NCBI RefSeq assembly: GCF_004366595.1
Contig: NZ_SORE01000002.1
Span: 186,001 to 250,000, forward strand
Direction of reading: 5' to 3'
Length of the DNA: 64,000 nt
Origin: Paraburkholderia rhizosphaerae
GTDB lineage: Bacteria > Pseudomonadota > Gammaproteobacteria > Burkholderiales > Burkholderiaceae
Below are positions 62,335 through 64,000 of the stretch, in pieces. Made by a program: the position numbers and the translations under genes. Under the pieces are notes generated by a model. It was not told where the DNA came from. It worked only from the letters and a program-made list of their open reading frames with translations, and did not search any database. Every line of letters starts with the position of its first letter. Within the stretch, counting starts at the first letter, position 1.

Positions 62335-64000
62335 ATGAGCGTAGCCGAGTATTTTTCATCGATGGAGTACGGTCCCGCACCGGAGGACGACCAGCCCGCG
62401 CGCGCATGGCTCGCGCAGCATAGCGGCGTCTTCGGTCATTTCATCGGCGGCGCGTGGCGCGCGCCGTCTTCGGGCGAGCGTTTCGCGACGCATGAGCCGG
62501 CCTCGGGCCAGCCGCTCGCGCAGATTGCGCAAGGCGATGCGGCTGACGTCGACGCGGCGGTGGCCGCCGCGCGCGCCGCGCAGTCCGCATGGCGTGCATT
62601 GGGCGGCGCGGGGCGCGCGCGGCATTTGTATGCGCTCGCACGGATGGTGCAGCGGCACAGCCGGCTATTCGCGGTGCTGGAGGCGCTCGATAACGGCAAG
62701 CCGATACGCGAAACACGCGACATCGATATTCCGCTCGTCGCGCGCCACTTTCTGCATCACGCCGGCTGGGCGCAACTGCAGGACAGCGAATTCGCGGACT
62801 ACGCGCCGCTCGGTGTGATCGGTCAGATCGTGCCGTGGAACTTCCCGCTGCTGATGCTCGCATGGAAGATCGCGCCCGCGCTCGCGACCGGTAACTGCGT
62901 GGTGCTGAAGCCGGCTGAATACACGCCGTTGACCGCATTGCTGTTCGCCGAGCTCGCGCAGCGCGCCGGTCTGCCGTCCGGCGTACTGAACGTCGTGACC
63001 GGTGATGGCCGCACGGGCGCCGCGCTGGTCGAGCATCCGGATATCGACAAGATTGCGTTTACCGGTTCGACCGAAGTCGGCCGGCTGATTCGCGAGGCCA
63101 CCGCCGGCTCCGGCAAATCGCTGACACTCGAGCTCGGCGGCAAGTCGCCGTTTATCGTGTTCGACGATGCGGATCTCGACGGCGCGGTGGAAGGCGTGGT
63201 CGACGCGATCTGGTTCAACCAGGGGCAGGTGTGCTGCGCCGGCTCGCGGCTGCTCGTGCAGGAAGGCGTCGAAGCCCGTTTTATCGAAAAGCTGAAGCGG
63301 CGTATGGCGACGTTGCGCGTCGGTCCATCGCTGGACAAGGGCATCGATATCGGTGCGATCGTCGACCCGGTGCAGCTCGAGCGGATCCAGTCGCTGGTCG
63401 AAATGGGGCGCCGCGAAGGTTGCATGGTTTGGCAAGCTGCGCAAACGCAGATGCCCGGACAAGGCTGTTTTTATCCGCCGACGCTCGTGACCGGCGTCGC
63501 TCCGGCGTCGACCCTTGCACAGGAAGAAATCTTCGGCCCCGTGCTAGTGACGATGAGCTTTCGTACACCCGACGAAGCAGTTGCGCTCGCAAACAACACA
63601 CGCTACGGTTTGGCCGCGAGCGTGTGGAGCGAAACGATCGGCCGCGCACTCGATATCGCGCCGCGTCTCGCGTGCGGTGTCGTGTGGATCAACGCGACGA
63701 ATCTGTTCGACGCGGCGGTCGGCTTCGGCGGCTATCGCGAATCCGGCTATGGCCGCGAAGGCGGGCGGGAGGGCATTTACGAATACCTGAAGCCGAACGC
63801 TTGGCTTAATCTGCCGCAGCGGCGTGCGGTTCAGCGTGTCGTCAGCGAAGCGTTGACGGGCGATGACGCCTTCGCGCGCGATGCGAATGACCCGTTCAAT
63901 GTCGATCGCACCGCGAAGCTGTTCGTCGGCGGCAAGCAGGTGCGGCCGGACAGCGGTTACTCGCTGCCGGTGGTCGCGCCTGATGGCGGGATGGTGGGCG
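62335..64000 (+). CDS. Aldehyde dehydrogenase, two-domain type (runs off right edge)
   Basis: At least 555 residues are visible, open to the window end. Residues about 35-490 form an aldehyde dehydrogenase domain: PWNFPLLMLAWKIAPALATG, FTGSTEVGR, ELGGKSPFIVF (catalytic Glu) and FNQGQVCCAGSR with catalytic Cys300. After the usual C-terminal end the protein goes on with KLFVGGKQVRPDSGYSLPV, which is the start of a second aldehyde dehydrogenase-like domain. It lies after deoC, which makes acetaldehyde, so acetaldehyde is the likely substrate. Such tandem enzymes with deoC occur in Actinobacteria and Burkholderia relatives. The complete length cannot be seen. Confidence 0.85.
   Translation, partial: MSVAEYFSSMEYGPAPEDDQPARAWLAQHSGVFGHFIGGAWRAPSSGERFATHEPASGQPLAQIAQGDAADVDAAVAAARAAQSAWRALGGAGRARHLYALARMVQRHSRLFAVLEALDNGKPIRETRDIDIPLVARHFLHHAGWAQLQDSEFADYAPLGVIGQIVPWNFPLLMLAWKIAPALATGNCVVLKPAEYTPLTALLFAELAQRAGLPSGVLNVVTGDGRTGAALVEHPDIDKIAFTGSTEVGRLIREATAGSGKSLTLELGGKSPFIVFDDADLDGAVEGVVDAIWFNQGQVCCAGSRLLVQEGVEARFIEKLKRRMATLRVGPSLDKGIDIGAIVDPVQLERIQSLVEMGRREGCMVWQAAQTQMPGQGCFYPPTLVTGVAPASTLAQEEIFGPVLVTMSFRTPDEAVALANNTRYGLAASVWSETIGRALDIAPRLACGVVWINATNLFDAAVGFGGYRESGYGREGGREGIYEYLKPNAWLNLPQRRAVQRVVSEALTGDDAFARDANDPFNVDRTAKLFVGGKQVRPDSGYSLPVVAPDGGMVG

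Overview
The window is a GC-rich chromosomal segment that reads as a Burkholderiaceae genome, most likely Paraburkholderia, Caballeronia or Burkholderia. The grounds are gene content and order: a C-P lyase phosphonate cluster, an acetoin dehydrogenase operon, a ceoR-llpE-ceoAB-opcM type efflux operon, a 180-kDa type NAD-glutamate dehydrogenase and flhDC. Genes are dense. No tRNA, rRNA, CRISPR array or insertion sequence was seen.

Layout. 1-3735: phnG-phnH-phnI (leaving the window to the left) run divergently from phnF-2H phosphoesterase-phnN. 3774-8928: a glycosyltransferase, an M20 amidohydrolase, and an IclR regulator divergent from the thiolase pcaF. 9184-13663: a two-repeat periplasmic protein, a DUF2917 protein, an amino-acid transporter with a small monooxygenase-fold protein divergent from a WYL regulator, and a small membrane protein. 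13713-21526: acoR divergent from acoXABC-lipA, with a sigma-54 promoter. 21660-22113: a decayed hipA toxin gene. 22136-24854: phosphonate transporter phnCDE, carrying the same GTCTAGAC operator core as phnG/phnF. 25137-26917: an M14 peptidase and an alpha/beta hydrolase. 27567-34870: the most unusual locus, described below. 35396-43831: NAD-glutamate dehydrogenase, selD with a cation diffusion facilitator, and a purine nucleoside permease. 44463-52623: LysR regulator, llpE and a tripartite RND efflux pump. 52710-56332: a DszC-like flavoprotein, mntH, flhC and flhD. 56921-60865: an XRE regulator divergent from a SnoaL-like protein, an orphan FixJ-type regulator and class I fructose-bisphosphate aldolase. 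61296-64000: deoC followed by a long aldehyde dehydrogenase that runs off the right edge.

The locus at 27.6-34.9 kb resembles the Pseudomonas Fap functional-amyloid system in architecture. It encodes two secreted glycine-rich paralogues with PGRS-like GGxGG sequence, a small secreted protein, a C39 peptidase like FapD, a large secreted Pro/Ala-rich protein with four VSYAAPIAVP-type repeats, and a convergent outer-membrane beta-barrel protein with an N-terminal coiled coil like FapF. A sigma-54-like promoter precedes the first gene. Two of the secreted proteins carry internal double-glycine sites that fit the C39 leader consensus, and all four share a QN-S/T-type motif near the C terminus. I infer a matrix-fibre secretion system in which the C39 enzyme releases the C-terminal domains of two accessory proteins. 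Function is inferred, not shown.
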